Shown: piece after piece, positions 20,784 through 30,619 of the stretch
Numbering within the stretch: the first letter of the stretch is position 1
Layout: every line of letters starts with the position of its first letter
The notes under the pieces: generated by a model
The model's database searches: none
The model's input: only the letters and a program-made list of their open reading frames with translations
Told to the model about the DNA's origin: nothing
Source of the DNA: Phymatolithon calcareum
Lineage: Eukaryota > Rhodophyta > Florideophyceae > Hapalidiales
Length of the DNA stretch: 64,000 nucleotides
Direction of reading: 5' to 3'
NCBI GenBank assembly: GCA_977006965.1
Contig: OZ345385.1
Coordinates: 1,178,001-1,242,000, forward strand
Translations under genes and position numbers: made by a program

Positions 20784-22362
20784 GCGTCAAACAAGATCGC
20801 CACCGGAAGCGAATTACTACTTCTCGTTAAGGAATTGCGTAACATCGTCGGATCCATCGTAATTCCGATTCTCGGCTCAGTTCCCGACGACGCCATTGTT
20901 CTTTTCTCATGTCTGGGCAAAAATGGTCAGGAAAAGACTGGAATTGGCGTCGGTGCATTGGCGGGCTCCACCATTCTGCTTCTCACTGTCCCTTGGTTCC
21001 TATCCATTGTCTTCGGCCGAGTCTATCTCCGTCACGATGGTGAGGCAATGTACCACCACAAACCACGTCTATGGCTCGCCAACAATTTCTCCCTCAAGGG
21101 CACCGGTGTCAAACCGAAGGGCATGGTCCAATCTGCAGGTCGATTCATGTTGCTCACATGTCTCTCGTACGTCGTCATTCAGGGGCTCGCATTAGGCGCT
21201 GGAACTTCCTTTGTTGCGCTTCACACAAAGGGCACCACCGTGGCTGCGGCCAAAGATGAGCATAATGCGGCTGTGTTCGTGCTCGTTGTCTGCCTTGTCT
21301 TGTTTTCGTACTACCTGTACTCCCAGTTGCGCGTCACACCCGAAAAAACGGACAATAATGAGGCGATTCTCGAAGAGATTACATTGAGAGAGATACGGGA
21401 AGGAACAATATCTCTCACTGCTGCTGCTACGAGCTGCGCACTCTTTCAAGATCAGAAGATCTATCCGAGACGTCCGTTCTCATCGACTCGAACAAGAAGC
21501 GTCTGACCAACATTTTCAAACATTTCTTCAATGTGTACGGCTACGACAAAAACGGTTACATTGACGTCACAGAACTCAGAAATCTCATGATCGATCTTGG
21601 TGAGCGCTTGGACGAGAATCAAACTGCGGACCTCCTTCTCGAAATCGATTCAGATCACAACGGCACCATCAGTCTGAACGAGTTTTCGAATGCCATTCCG
21701 AAATTCATTCGCAGACGCGGTTTACGTCTCACCCTAGAAGCAAACGGCCATGCGAAAACTGAGGAGGGCAACATAAGCAGGACAATCTCGATGGCCATGC
21801 TCGGCTTGAGCGATTACGAGGATTCCGATGAGGAGGAGCACATCCCCGACGACCTCAAGCACTGGGACGCGCAAACGGAGCGTCGTCGAATTCTTATGCG
21901 CGCCTTTGGGAAATGATCACTGGAACCGTGCTCGTGCTCATCTTCTCCGATGCCATGGTCGGTGTTATAAACGAGATCGGGAAGCGTAATGGTATTTCCG
22001 CCTCCTACGTTTCCTTCGCCCTGGCTCCGCTCCCGAATAATGCGTCCGAGTTTATTGCAGCCTATTCCTGCGCAACGAAGAAGACGAGAAGAGCAGTGAC
22101 TATTTCATTTTCCACCCTGCTTGGTGGCGTGATTCTCAACAACATTTTTGTGCTAGCCATCTTCATGATTCTCATTGTAGTGAAGGGACTTGCCTGGCAG
22201 TGTACTTCGGAAACTATTGCGATTCTGTTTGTCGAATGTGCTATTGGATGGATGAGTCAGAAGAAAGTGCAGACCCTCCGTGACGGATTTGTGGTGTTAA
22301 GTTTATACCCTGCGTCAATCGCCCTCGTCGCACTTCTCGAAAATATCATCGGGCTGAATTAA
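20784..22362 (+). pseudogene. EF-hand Na+/Ca2+ exchanger (NCL type) relic
   Basis: Membrane cation/Ca2+ exchanger relic. The first alpha-repeat reads TGSELLLLV and GSIVIPILGSVPDDAIVLFS, followed by ALAGSTILLLTVPWFLSIVFGR. A cytosolic loop has two EF-hands, YDKNGYIDVTEL (about 21540) and DSDHNGTISLNEF (about 21650), both with intact acidic ligands. The second alpha-repeat reads SYVSFALAPLPNNASEFIAA and GGVILNNIFVLAIF, ending at 22362. Three blocks lie in three frames, with single-base shifts near 21425 and 21905, so the gene is dead as it stands. The start at 20784 follows an acceptor-like CAACAG, so earlier exons are probably missing. This domain order is typical of plant and algal NCL exchangers. 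Confidence 0.9.
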
Positions 22363-22376
22363 CCTGGGCATCCTTT

Positions 22377-22433
22377 TGAAGGACGGCGAATGAAGATTGG
22401 CTGCGTGGCGATATGGATGTATTACGGCGGCGA
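22377..22433 (+). repeat. Short dispersed repeat, also at 11614-11670
   Basis: See 11614-11670. It begins just after the exchanger stop codon, so it may mark the edge of an inserted sequence. Confidence 0.7.
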
Positions 22434-22844
22434 ATGGCAGAGCCGCACGAACTATCAGACCAGGCATGAGCAGACTTTTGCCAAGATGGTGGAAAACGGC
22501 GCGTGCATCGATGCACACGCAACTGTATGTTATAGAGTTGCGTCTCCATGAATCGGGAAAAGGTTCTCTTAATGAAAGACAGTTCCTCGATGTTTTGAGC
22601 AATACAGTAGCGAAGTTTTGTGTCCTGCACGGGAGCCTCAAATGGGAAAGATACTGGTGAGGTTCACCGGGAAGGAACGGAGGTGTTTCATGCTTCGCCC
22701 TTTCGGACCTGGCACGATTCTTCTCCAGCTCCATAACACGAAGAAGAATTCAGGACCAGTTTTGGCACAAGATTTGAACGATACGAATTTTAATACTTCT
22801 ATCAAAAAAGAAGGATGAAGAAGAATTATTTCCGAACACAACTC

Positions 22845-23275
22845 TACACAAGTCGCAAAAGGCTGGAAGTTGCGAACTTTCCCCCCCGGGGAAGGATGCG
22901 GGCCCTCATACTTGCCGAGCTGTGCCATAGAGTTAGCATGGGCAAGCTTGGTTAAGAGAAACTGTGCCTCTTCCTTCTTCGACATGTCGCCACCCCACAA
23001 CTTGAGAACAGCCATTTGCAGCGCCCTGCCGTAAGAAAACGTAAGGCTCCACGGCGCCTTTTCGCTACCGGGAATTGTGTTCAACAATTGAAGGCTTTCT
23101 GTTGCCTGTAGGTACGAAAACGAATCAAGAGCGTCTCGTTAGCTACGCGAAAAGGTGAACAAAGGACGAAGGGACAACGAAATCGAACGGTGACTTACTT
23201 CCTGATCGCTCATTCCACCGGACAAAAAGTGAATACCCGGCATGGCCGGTGGATATTCACCAATATTGGAAAAAA
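22845..23275 (-). pseudogene. FBA: Fructose-bisphosphate aldolase class I, C-terminal fragment with intron
   Basis: Glycolytic aldolase fragment. The first exon piece (23275-23199) reads YPPAMPGIHFLSGGMSDQE, containing the phosphate-binding SGG. After a 93-bp intron (23198-23106) the second (from 23105) reads ATESLQLLNTIPGSEKAPW, then SLTFSYGRALQMAVLKLWGG (the Arg of SYGRAL binds the substrate phosphate) and ANSMAQLGKYEG. The Schiff-base lysine would lie upstream and is absent, so only the last third or so survives. The far C-terminus after PSPGGK is degenerate, and I could not fix the stop. Splice sites GTAAGT and CTACAG are intact, so this was a genomic, not retrocopied, fragment. Confidence 0.93.
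23106..23198 (-). other. Spliceosomal intron in the aldolase relic (93 bp)
   Basis: Donor GTAAGT begins at 23198 and acceptor CTACAG ends at 23106 on the minus strand. Removing it joins SDQE to ATES in phase 0, exactly as conserved in aldolases. Confidence 0.88.
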
Positions 23276-23278
23276 TTG

Positions 23279-24130
23279 CTATTGAGGTGCCGGATTTGCC
23301 TGCGGTGGCGGCGGTACTCTGAATTGCGGGCTTTCGTTCAAAAAGCAGCTCGGCGAAAAGTCCATTCCATCAGTCACATCAACACTTTTCGCGATGGATG
23401 CGGTGGTAGGATCCAAAAGACGTGCAATGGCTGCCTGGCTGAACCCGATACCAAAAGATGCACCCAAGCTCGCTTCACCCATTGTGATATCGCCTCGGTC
23501 AACACCTCCAGGGATTGGAATGCCAGAAGAAGAGGCAGGAGGAGAGGATGCATGCATATAAGTTCGGGAAAGGTTATTGGACCATGAAGGATAATTGGAC
23601 CATGAAGAACTCATTTCCCTATACGACATTTCTGCAGTCACTCTTTGCGTGGTCGAGTTAGAGGGAAAGCATCGATGTTCATGACTAGGGAGATTCTGGA
23701 AAAAGGTGACTTCGTGCGGATGCGCAACTCCATGCGTTCCGCCGAACCCCATTCCCGCGTTCTCCGAATTCGCCGCATTCGTGAAAACAACTCCTGTACC
23801 GCTGTTAAGCTGCGGATGCTGCGACACTGGACGGAAACGACCACCAGCGGTCGGCTCCGCATGCACGATGATCGTGGGCGGGGCACGTTTGTCTTGTCTG
23901 TCGTAGACTTCGCATTCTGGATGTTTCCGCAAGTAGGCCGCAAGGTTCTTCTTCAACGGTGCCGCGTTACCGGTCACCTTGCGCTGATATTCCTTGTGCC
24001 AGATTGGCACATGCTTGTACGCTTTCCTCGGGCGAGATTGTGGGCGGGGAAAAGTTCCTCTTCGTGAGGGGGAGGGCGGTGGTCTCCGATTCGAAGAGGG
24101 CGCACGTTCACAATGCAGGGTGTAATCCAC
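23279..24130 (-). CDS. Hypothetical protein, intact 283-codon ORF
   Basis: From the ATG at 24130 an uninterrupted frame runs to a stop at 23279. The N-terminus is rich in Arg, Pro and Ser, followed by a basic segment ([20 protein letters not shown]) and [17 protein letters not shown]. The remainder is low in complexity, with [23 protein letters not shown] and a proline-rich end ([13 protein letters not shown]). No signal peptide or membrane segment is seen. An open frame this long is unlikely by chance, and nearly every other host gene here is broken. The architecture (basic block plus disordered tail) would suit a nuclear regulatory protein, but no family is recognised. Its stop lies next to the aldolase relic on the same strand. 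Confidence 0.5.
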   Translation of the reverse strand: MDYTLHCERAPSSNRRPPPSPSRRGTFPRPQSRPRKAYKHVPIWHKEYQRKVTGNAAPLKKNLAAYLRKHPECEVYDRQDKRAPPTIIVHAEPTAGGRFRPVSQHPQLNSGTGVVFTNAANSENAGMGFGGTHGVAHPHEVTFFQNLPSHEHRCFPSNSTTQRVTAEMSYREMSSSWSNYPSWSNNLSRTYMHASSPPASSSGIPIPGGVDRGDITMGEASLGASFGIGFSQAAIARLLDPTTASIAKSVDVTDGMDFSPSCFLNESPQFRVPPPPQANPAPQ

Positions 24131-24699
24131 AGTATTAAATAAACATCTGATACACTACTGATTACTTACTCTGGAGGTTGATAATATATCAGTGGTATGA
24201 TAAAGTATCAAGAGAGGACAGCTCAGCACGGCTCCATGTTTTTCAACGGAATTTTGCGTCGCTGGACACGTTTGTGATTTGATAGCGCGGCGTCCAAGAT
24301 TTTTTCAGTTTCAGAACCGGCTGATAATCAAAAATTGGTTGATAAATTGCTTTGTACACTGTAGCTGGGAGTGGCGAGAAGAAGATCCATCATAAAGCTC
24401 GGGCCGCATACTGTAGGATCGTGGCCCGTTCACCGCCACAGGCTTCGATGCGGGCCGTTTCGCAGACTGCACGTTGCGAAGAAATAACAGATTAATAGCA
24501 CGAATCGGCAATGCCAGGTGGGAGCGATTAGTATCATTCATACCGAATGAGAGGTAGACTGAGAGCAAAGCAATAGAATCGGAACTAAGGGGCCATTTAA
24601 TTTGCAGTTGGGTAGCTAGTCACCTTTAACATAAACTTCGGCACTTCGAAAACAAGCGACAGACTTCTAAACGGAGCAACCTGTTTCTTTTCTCCTCGA
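24131..24699. other. No gene recognised
   Basis: No coding or repeat match seen. Confidence 0.4.
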
Positions 24700-24850
24700 G
24701 AGTTTTTTTGAATCTAGAATTTTTTAAACGCCCTCAGTAACACTCACAAGACTACAAGGGAGATGCATTTCAGTTGCTACTTCTCGTAGCTCTTCTCAGC
24801 TTAAATCCACACAGCCCTAGCTGCATCTCCTCGAGAGTGCTTATTCCGGA
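24700..24850 (-). mobile_element. LINE-B 3' UTR fragment
   Basis: Contains the inverse of the LINE-B 3' end (TTTTTTAAACGCCCTCAGTAA, GGGAGATGCATTTCAG, AGCCCTAGCTGC), the same order as at 35665-35800. Confidence 0.8.
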
Positions 24851-25151
24851 GCTCGAAGTTGCGAAATCGACGTCGTCGCATACGCTCTTCGGAAAATGCG
24901 TTCTTCGAGGGCTTTCCTTGGAAGATTCTTGAGGTGCTTCATGGGCCCTCGAAACCAGAGTGGAGCTGGAGGCATTGGGGAACGTTTAACGGGGAGCACA
25001 AGGGAAGGAAGGAAGATGGGAAGATTCGCGAGGTGTACGGAATTGGAGTTCCGATTTGATTGCGAATGGGAGAATCACAGGATCGAAAATTAATTACAAC
25101 CCGAACGAGTATCTGAAACCAATGGCGTGGAAACTCGACATTGGTGTGTTG

Positions 25152-25200
25152 AAGAAGAAGAAGAAGAGGAAATTTTTATTATAGTGTTACCTGTTGTGAA
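25152..25200 (-). mobile_element. LINE-E-like 3' tail
   Basis: A GAAGAAGAAGAAG run followed by AAATTTTTATTATAGTGTTACC resembles the inverse of the LINE-E 3' end at 62932-62975. Confidence 0.55.
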
Positions 25201-25262
25201 ATCACACAAGCAAGCAGACCAAGTTGGGTCCTTATGATGCTGCCGAGCAGCAGCATGTATTT

Positions 25263-25752
25263 ACATATGCAGGAAGGGAAATCTCCAGGCCAACTCCGAC
25301 GATACTGTTCGCAAAAGAGGGTACGAGGCTCGAAGCAAGAAGAAAGAGGAAAATACCGTACGACAAACCGGATGAGATCCCTGCCATCCTCAGGTTTACC
25401 AAGGTGAGACATCGACAGCTGGCCATAAAAGACGCAAGCGGAAGATTCCCCCAAGTGAGTACGACGCTAATATCGAATACATTCGGAACTGCAGCAGAGC
25501 GCCACCTGGAGACCATCGTATGAACCTAACAAAGTATGAACTGGACTCCGGAGAAATGTTAAGAACGGAAAAGGCATTAGACTCCATACTACTCTACAGC
25601 GTGACCATAATTGACAATATGGAAAACGACGAGTCCCTGTATTAGGGACCAGGCGATATACTAGAATGAACCAGTTACGAAAAGCTGCTCCCGTACAGTC
25701 TTAGGAGTGTTAATGAGGGCTTTCAAATAAACAACTAAACAGTTGCAAAAAA
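25263..25752 (+). mobile_element. LINE-D, 5'-truncated
   Basis: Encodes the end of a LINE-D ORF2: REISRPTPTILFAKEGTRLE, RKIPYDKPDEIPAILRF and RHRQLAIKDASGRFPQVSTT, then (other frame) KALDSILLYSVTIIDNMENDESLY and stop. The 3' UTR ends GAGGGCTTTCAAATAAACAAC and a short A run. A likely target duplication AGCAGCATG(T/C)ATTT lies at 25249-25262 and 25753-25766, 13 of 14 bases equal. Confidence 0.88.
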
Positions 25753-26029
25753 AGCAGCATGCATTTTGTGTGATGTTCTCTCACAACTATGGAGTCCTTC
25801 TGTTTCGTGTCTATTTTTGTAGTTTGTCGTGGTCTCCTAATAATGCTGTTATGCGTCGTAGAACCATATGGGGATGACACGGAACTATTCATGTTCCCCA
25901 ATTTAGTAATTACGTGTACCATCATTGCACGAATCCTGAACGCTCAGGGTGTAGCAAGTGGGTATAAAAGCCGACACTAGGTCGGACCAAGATAAAATGG
26001 TAGCCAAGTATTTGGTTGTATCTTTACGG

Positions 26030-26380
26030 TGTTATATCCCGTTCTTTGCAGCATTACCAATGCATCTGCTGACGCTTGGGGCAACACTTCTGGCGACTGA
26101 CAATATGGAAAACGACGAGTACCTGTATTAGGGACCAGGTGATATACTAGAATGAACCAGTTACGAAAGCTGCTCCCCTACAGTCTTAGGAGTGTTAATG
26201 AGGGCTTTCAAATAAACAACTAAACAGTTGCAAAAAAACACTTCTGGCGAGGCACGAGGAATCAATCGGAACCCAAAAGCTCCATTTCGCAAAAAGTGGC
26301 ATAGTCAGCAAAACTCCAAAACCTACCTCTGATCTCACAGAAGAGATCTCGAGGGGGAAAATCATATCGCTTCTATTACA
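26030..26380 (-). mobile_element. LINE-E 3' UTR remnant, itself interrupted
   Basis: The words GCATCTGCTGACGCTTGGGGCAAC (left part) and CTACCTCTGATC, TCTCGAGGGGGAAAATC (right part) match the LINE-E 3' UTR at 26868-27010 and 62970-63120. A LINE-D end (26097-26236) sits in its middle. Confidence 0.75.
26097..26236 (+). mobile_element. LINE-D 3' end, 140-bp insertion
   Basis: Very short insert bounded by the perfect duplication AACACTTCTGGCGA (26083-26096 and 26237-26250). It is nearly identical to the last 140 bp of the LINE-D copy at 25263-25752 and ends in an A run. Confidence 0.93.
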
Positions 26381-26422
26381 GCGCAGAGTGTGCCGTCTTT
26401 TGACGAGCGACGGTACGCACAT

Positions 26423-26720
26423 GGGAGTTTGCGACGTCCAGAGTCGTTTCTGCGCTGAGGCGCCATGAGCGAGTTTAGCGACTTCCCGGGTACGTCGTGC
26501 TGCGCGGTGATCCACGCGGGGGGATTACTGACGTCCCAAGTCTTGTCTGCGCTGGAGCGCCTTGGGCGAGTTTAGCGACATCCTGGGTCGTCCTTGCCGT
26601 GCATCTCATTGGTGCTTACTCTCGCTCGGCCTGCCCGCCGATCCGCGCAGGGGAGTTTGCGACGTCCCGCGTCGTTTCTGCGCGGAGGCGCCATGAGCGA
26701 GTTTAGCGACTTCCCTGGTC
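26423..26720 (+). repeat. Diverged tandem repeat, three units
   Basis: Units begin near 26423, 26521 and 26651 (GGGAGTTTGCGACGTCC or a variant). Each includes GAGCGAGTTTAGCGAC or a variant about 55 bp later. Unit lengths differ (about 98 and 130 bp). No coding role is apparent. Confidence 0.75.
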
Positions 26721-26751
26721 CGCATTGGTGTGTTGAGAAAACTGGTGGCAG

Positions 26752-26833
26752 TATTTTTTTTGAATTTGGAATTTATTAAACGCCCTCAGTGACACTCATG
26801 AGACTTCAAGGAAGATTTTTTTGCAACTGTTTA
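26752..26833 (-). mobile_element. LINE-B and LINE-D 3' tail scraps
   Basis: GAATTTATTAAACGCCCTCAG with CACTCATGAGAC is the inverse LINE-B end. TTTTTTTGCAACTGTTT (26815-26831) is the inverse LINE-D tail. They are stacked just before a LINE-E end. Confidence 0.7.
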
Positions 26834-27602
26834 AAAGAAGAAAGATAGATTTTTATTTAAAAGTTACCAACGCATCTGCTGAAACTTGGGGCAACTTTCC
26901 AAGATGTTTGGCTAGATTCTGTCTATGGAGGCGTTTTCTTTTCTTGGTGTAACACGATTCAGTGGACTACAAAAACCCACCTCTGGTCTCCTTCGGGACC
27001 TCGAGGGGGAAAGTTACTCCCCTCTCCTGTGACACGCTGTGATTTCAAGTTGCGGGCAGTGCTTAATTGTCCACAGCCTGAAACATGGTTAGGAGCTCGT
27101 CGAGTTTTTTTTTTTGAGCAAAGTTTATTTAAAAGCCCCACAGACTTCCGAAGATATGGGCAAGGCTTCCTCAGTTGCTAGCTACCTTTGTGTAGCTTAC
27201 TAAAACGCATCGCCAGAGGGGCGGGCGGAAAACTTAGGATCTCAGATATCCCATCTAAATTGCAGAACTCCTGTATTGTTCGCCGTAGACGACCCCCGGT
27301 AGCGAGGCGTCATTGTGTGTTCATTGCGCCACATTTTGCAGCTCGGTGATCAGTGCACCGAGCTCGTTTGGCAGCTGATCCGATAGCATGTCCTAACCGC
27401 GCATGGCACGTGGTGCGGTACTCGCGTAAGTCCCTATTGATTAAGGGCGTTGACATCGTCTCTATAGACGCTCTGCCCGCAGCGGCATACCGCTGGTATT
27501 TTAGATATTCTCTGGAAACCGAGGAGCTCGTCGAGTGCTCGCTTAGTCCAGGCGCTGTCCTCTTTGGAGAGTCTGCCCTTTGTGAGGCCCATTTATCATG
27601 TC
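26834..27602 (-). mobile_element. LINE-E 3' portion, interrupted by LINE-C
   Basis: The 3' end begins with an AGAAGAAAG-type tail and GATTTTTATTTAAAAGTTACC, then the UTR words ACCTCGAGGGGGAAAG. The coding end reads (minus) a TMFQAV-like segment at about 27075. The element is cut at 27104 by LINE-C and resumes at 27536 with TGCTCGCTTAGTCCAGGCGC, equivalent to RAWTKRALDELL. It stops at 27602 against a LINE-D. Confidence 0.85.
27105..27521 (-). mobile_element. LINE-C 3' UTR nested in LINE-E
   Basis: A 417-bp insert with the perfect 14-bp duplication AGGAGCTCGTCGAG at 27091-27104 and 27522-27535. The A tail lies on the left as a T run (27105-27115), followed by AAAGTTTATTTAAAAGCCCC and ACTTCCGAAGATATGGGCAAG, the LINE-C 3' signature. 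Confidence 0.93.
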
Positions 27603-28770
27603 TTTTTGTAACTGTTTAGTTGTTTATTTGAAAGCCCTCATTAACACTCCTAAGACTGTACGGGAGCAGCTTTTCGTTACTGGTTCATTCTAGTATATCG
27701 CCTGGTCCCTAATACAGGGACTCGTCGTTTTCCATATTGTCAATTATGGTCACGCTGTAGAGTAGTATGGAGTCTAATGCCTTTTCCGTTCTTAACATTT
27801 CTCCGGAGTCCAGTTCATACTTTGTTAGGTTCATACGATGGCCTCCAGGTGGCGCTCTGCTGCCATTTCGAATGTATTCGATATTAGCGTTGTGCTCACT
27901 TGAGGGAATCTTCCGTTTGCGTATTTTATGGCCAGCTGTCGATGCCTCACCTTGACAAACCTGCGGATGGCCGGGATCTCATACTGTTTGTCGTACGGTA
28001 TTTTCCTCTTTCTTCTTGCTTCGAGCCTCCTGCCTTCTTTTGCGAAAAGTATTCGTCGGAGTTGGCCTGGAGATTTTCCTTCCTTCATATATTTGAAGGG
28101 GGCCGCGAACTGTTCTTATTGCAGCATCGCGGCAATATCGCGACTTGCCCACTGCAGTTCTTCGAAGTTTCGCTTGGATAGGATAGCAGACTTTCTTGCC
28201 TTTCCTCGTAGAATCATCTTCAGCGATACTATTTCTCTCCTGTGTTCTGGTGGTTGGATCCTGCACAGAAGCCGGAGCCGCTCGATCTTTCCACTTGCCG
28301 TACCACCGAATACTTGGAAGAAGAAGGTTCTTTCTACTTCTTTGATAGCGTCTTGTACTTCTGAGGTCCACGGAGTGAGATGGATACCGTATTCCCACCT
28401 TGATTGGATCAAGGACTTGTAGATGCGTATGGCTTTCAGGATATTTATCCTCCGAATGAATACCCCATGTGGTTTCAGTTGGTGTACCGCTGCTTTTGCA
28501 TTTTTTATGCGCCTGATTCTGCTTGTGACCGTAATTCCGGTTGGTCCGAGAGATATCTCGAGGTATGAAACTTCAGGTACCTGTGAAAGGGTCTGGTGCG
28601 CTAGCCGGAATGTGTGGTTCTTTGTCTCGGTCGACTCCAGGACCTCGCTCTTTTCTTTTTTGGTGTTTCACGTCATTCCTCTCTCTTCGGCACATTTCTT
28701 TGAAATATCGAGCAGGTGCTGCAGCGCGTGCGGGGTTTTCGCCAGCAGGATCACGTCGTCTGCACTGCAA
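27603..28770 (-). mobile_element. LINE-D, reverse-transcriptase C-terminal half
   Basis: Minus strand from 28765: ADDVILLAKTPHALQHLLDI (the DD of FADD at 28758-28763), then SRIRRIKNAKAAVHQLK, IQSRWEYGIHLTPWTSEV, FFFQVFGGTASGKIERLRL and RHRQLAIKYANGRFPQVSTT, ending MENDESLY. The 3' UTR and A tail reach 27603. Several frameshifts are present. The 5' break is exactly at the catalytic aspartates, where the sequence switches to LINE-B. Confidence 0.9.
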
Positions 28771-29271
28771 GGGAGATGCGTTTCAGCAGCTACGTTGTAG
28801 CTCCGATCATCTATTCAAATACTTGTAACCCGGGAAAACGTCTTATCCTTAGCTGCAAAATCCTCTCCCGTAAAAAGGCGGAGGGAAAAGCTTGGGGTCC
28901 ACTGATCAGGTTTTCTTAATTGACACCTTGTCTATTCCATGAATTCGTAAAAGACGATAGAGAAGAAGGACAGCTTATATAGAGCTTTTTCAATGATATT
29001 AATCTCCTCTTTGGTCAGTTGATATCTTCCGAGGTATTCTTCCAGATTGCTCATGAGGATTGGTACAGTATCACCGAACTTGTCTGTGAGAAGTGATGTG
29101 CTCATTTGGGGGAACCGACCGAATTCCCACTTTACCTCTAATTGCGGTGCCGTGTTTTCGGGTGTCTGAAAATCGCCGGGATGGACCCCGGCAGATCATA
29201 GGGAATTTTTCTCTTTCCGTTGGACTCCAAGACGTCTCCTTCGTCTTTGAAGAGCAAGGTCCGCAAGGAGG
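28771..29271 (-). mobile_element. LINE-B 3' portion
   Basis: Reads KYNHQISPPCGPC and the RKIPYD-like EREKFPMICRG, ending (other frame) KALYKLSFFSIVFYEFME and stop. The UTR words AGCTGCAAAATCCTC and GGGAGATGCGTTTCAGCAGC follow. The final GAGGGCGTTTAATAAATT part is missing, so it is broken at its 3' side too. Confidence 0.82.
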
Positions 29272-29410
29272 GGATATTTGATGATTATATTTTGAGAGCC
29301 CCCAAAGCCTCACCTTGGAGTAACGGGGCAGCTCTTGCGATAATCTCTAAGCTAAAGTCCTCTGGCTACTCAAAAAATTCTTGATTCGTAATTCTCTGAG
29401 AATGTCTACA
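29272..29410 (-). mobile_element. LINE-A 3' end
   Basis: Begins GGATATTTGATGATT on the plus strand, the inverse of the LINE-A terminus AATCATCAAATATCC, then the UTR and GATTCGTAATTCTC, equivalent to the last codons of LINE-A ORF2. Confidence 0.85.
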
Positions 29411-30600
29411 AGAAGATAGTCGACTTTGGAAGGAAGGCTCGTCAGCACTCAAAAGTTCAAAAAGTGTCCCTCAGCTACAACGAGGAGCTTCCCGCATTAT
29501 AGAAAGCCTCGAGAAGTGCAAAACCTCAAGACAACTCCACAAGGTATACAAGAAAGTTGTTAAAACGTGGTGCGAGCTTTGGAGAATGGGGAAGATACAA
29601 ATCGTTCTCGAGTACTGAGCTCTACAAACTGACCTGAGATGAAAGTAACTCTACAGATGGGCGAGAGTGACCCAGAGACCAAAAGACTGGAGATTATACC
29701 ACGAGTGTAATCACCCAGTACGAACAGTGTCCAGAGCAAATCTCTGCGCTTGAGTAGAAGGATGGACAAACTACCCTGAAACAGCTAGCCAGGATGAAGA
29801 AGAAAATCAGAAGACGAACGGCAAGAAACAAGATGACCGGAAGACCAATGAACAGTACCAGATTCTCTGCCCACATATCGAAAACATGCCACGGTCCCGA
29901 AAAGTGGCAATCTGGACTATGCAACTTCATATGTCCGGAAGACATGAGGGATACAATTGAAGCAGCCATCCGGAGATCGCCAACTCCTGGACGAAGTTAA
30001 GACAGAGATGCTGAAAGTCAATTCTTCTCTGAATGCAGATACGCTTACTGCCTTATGGGGAGCCTGTGTGAGTTGCGGAGACGTTCACCTCCACTCGCAG
30101 AAACCACTTCTCGTCCCAATACAGAACAATGGGACCCGCGAAGAACCCGGAAAAAATCGCCCAATATCCTTGCTTTGCAAAGCAAGGAAAATTATAGAGA
30201 CGGCCATCGATATCAAGCTGCTCAAGGTATACGATAACTACTGGTACCAGCTTGGTTTCCAAAAGGGAAAAGCACAGAGTTGGAAATCCTAAGAGCAACT
30301 GAGCTGCTGAAAGGCCGCCAGGGATGCGTAGCAGTCCTGAACCTAAAAACCACTTACGATACAGTTCTGAGAAAACACTTAGTTAATCGAATGAGACAAG
30401 TGCTTCCTCTCGAGGTCTGCGCTATGACCGAGGCATTCCTGTCACCATCGTGGGTTTCAATAATTGGGTATGCCGACAAGAAGTGGTTTTTAGTGGACAG
30501 GGGTGTACCAAACGGGTCCCCCCTTCAGCCTAAGTCTCTACAGTCAACCCTCGATAACTGGATCCTCTTTAAGCGTATAACCTCGGTTTTTAGAATATTA
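29411..30600 (+). mobile_element. Decayed LINE ORF2 (linker and reverse transcriptase)
   Basis: Plus-strand pieces: LDEVKTEMLKVNSSLNAD, LTALWGACVSCG, QKPLLVPIQNNG, NRPISLLCKARKIIETAI, WYQLGFQKGKAQ, AVLNLKTTYDTVLRKHLVN (first Asp block with NLKTTYD), LVDRGVPNGSPLQPK. The FADD block was not found. It shares the KTEMLKV variant with 12900-13470. The upstream 29411-29950 corresponds to the basic linker between endonuclease and reverse transcriptase but is badly degraded. Confidence 0.82.
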
Positions 30601-30619
30601 CGTGCGTCCACGAATACCG

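Noticed and set aside
23900-24060. bHLH or homeobox-like basic region in the 283-codon ORF ([10 protein letters not shown]...)
   Set aside because: Only a short basic stretch is similar; the helix-loop-helix positions do not follow.
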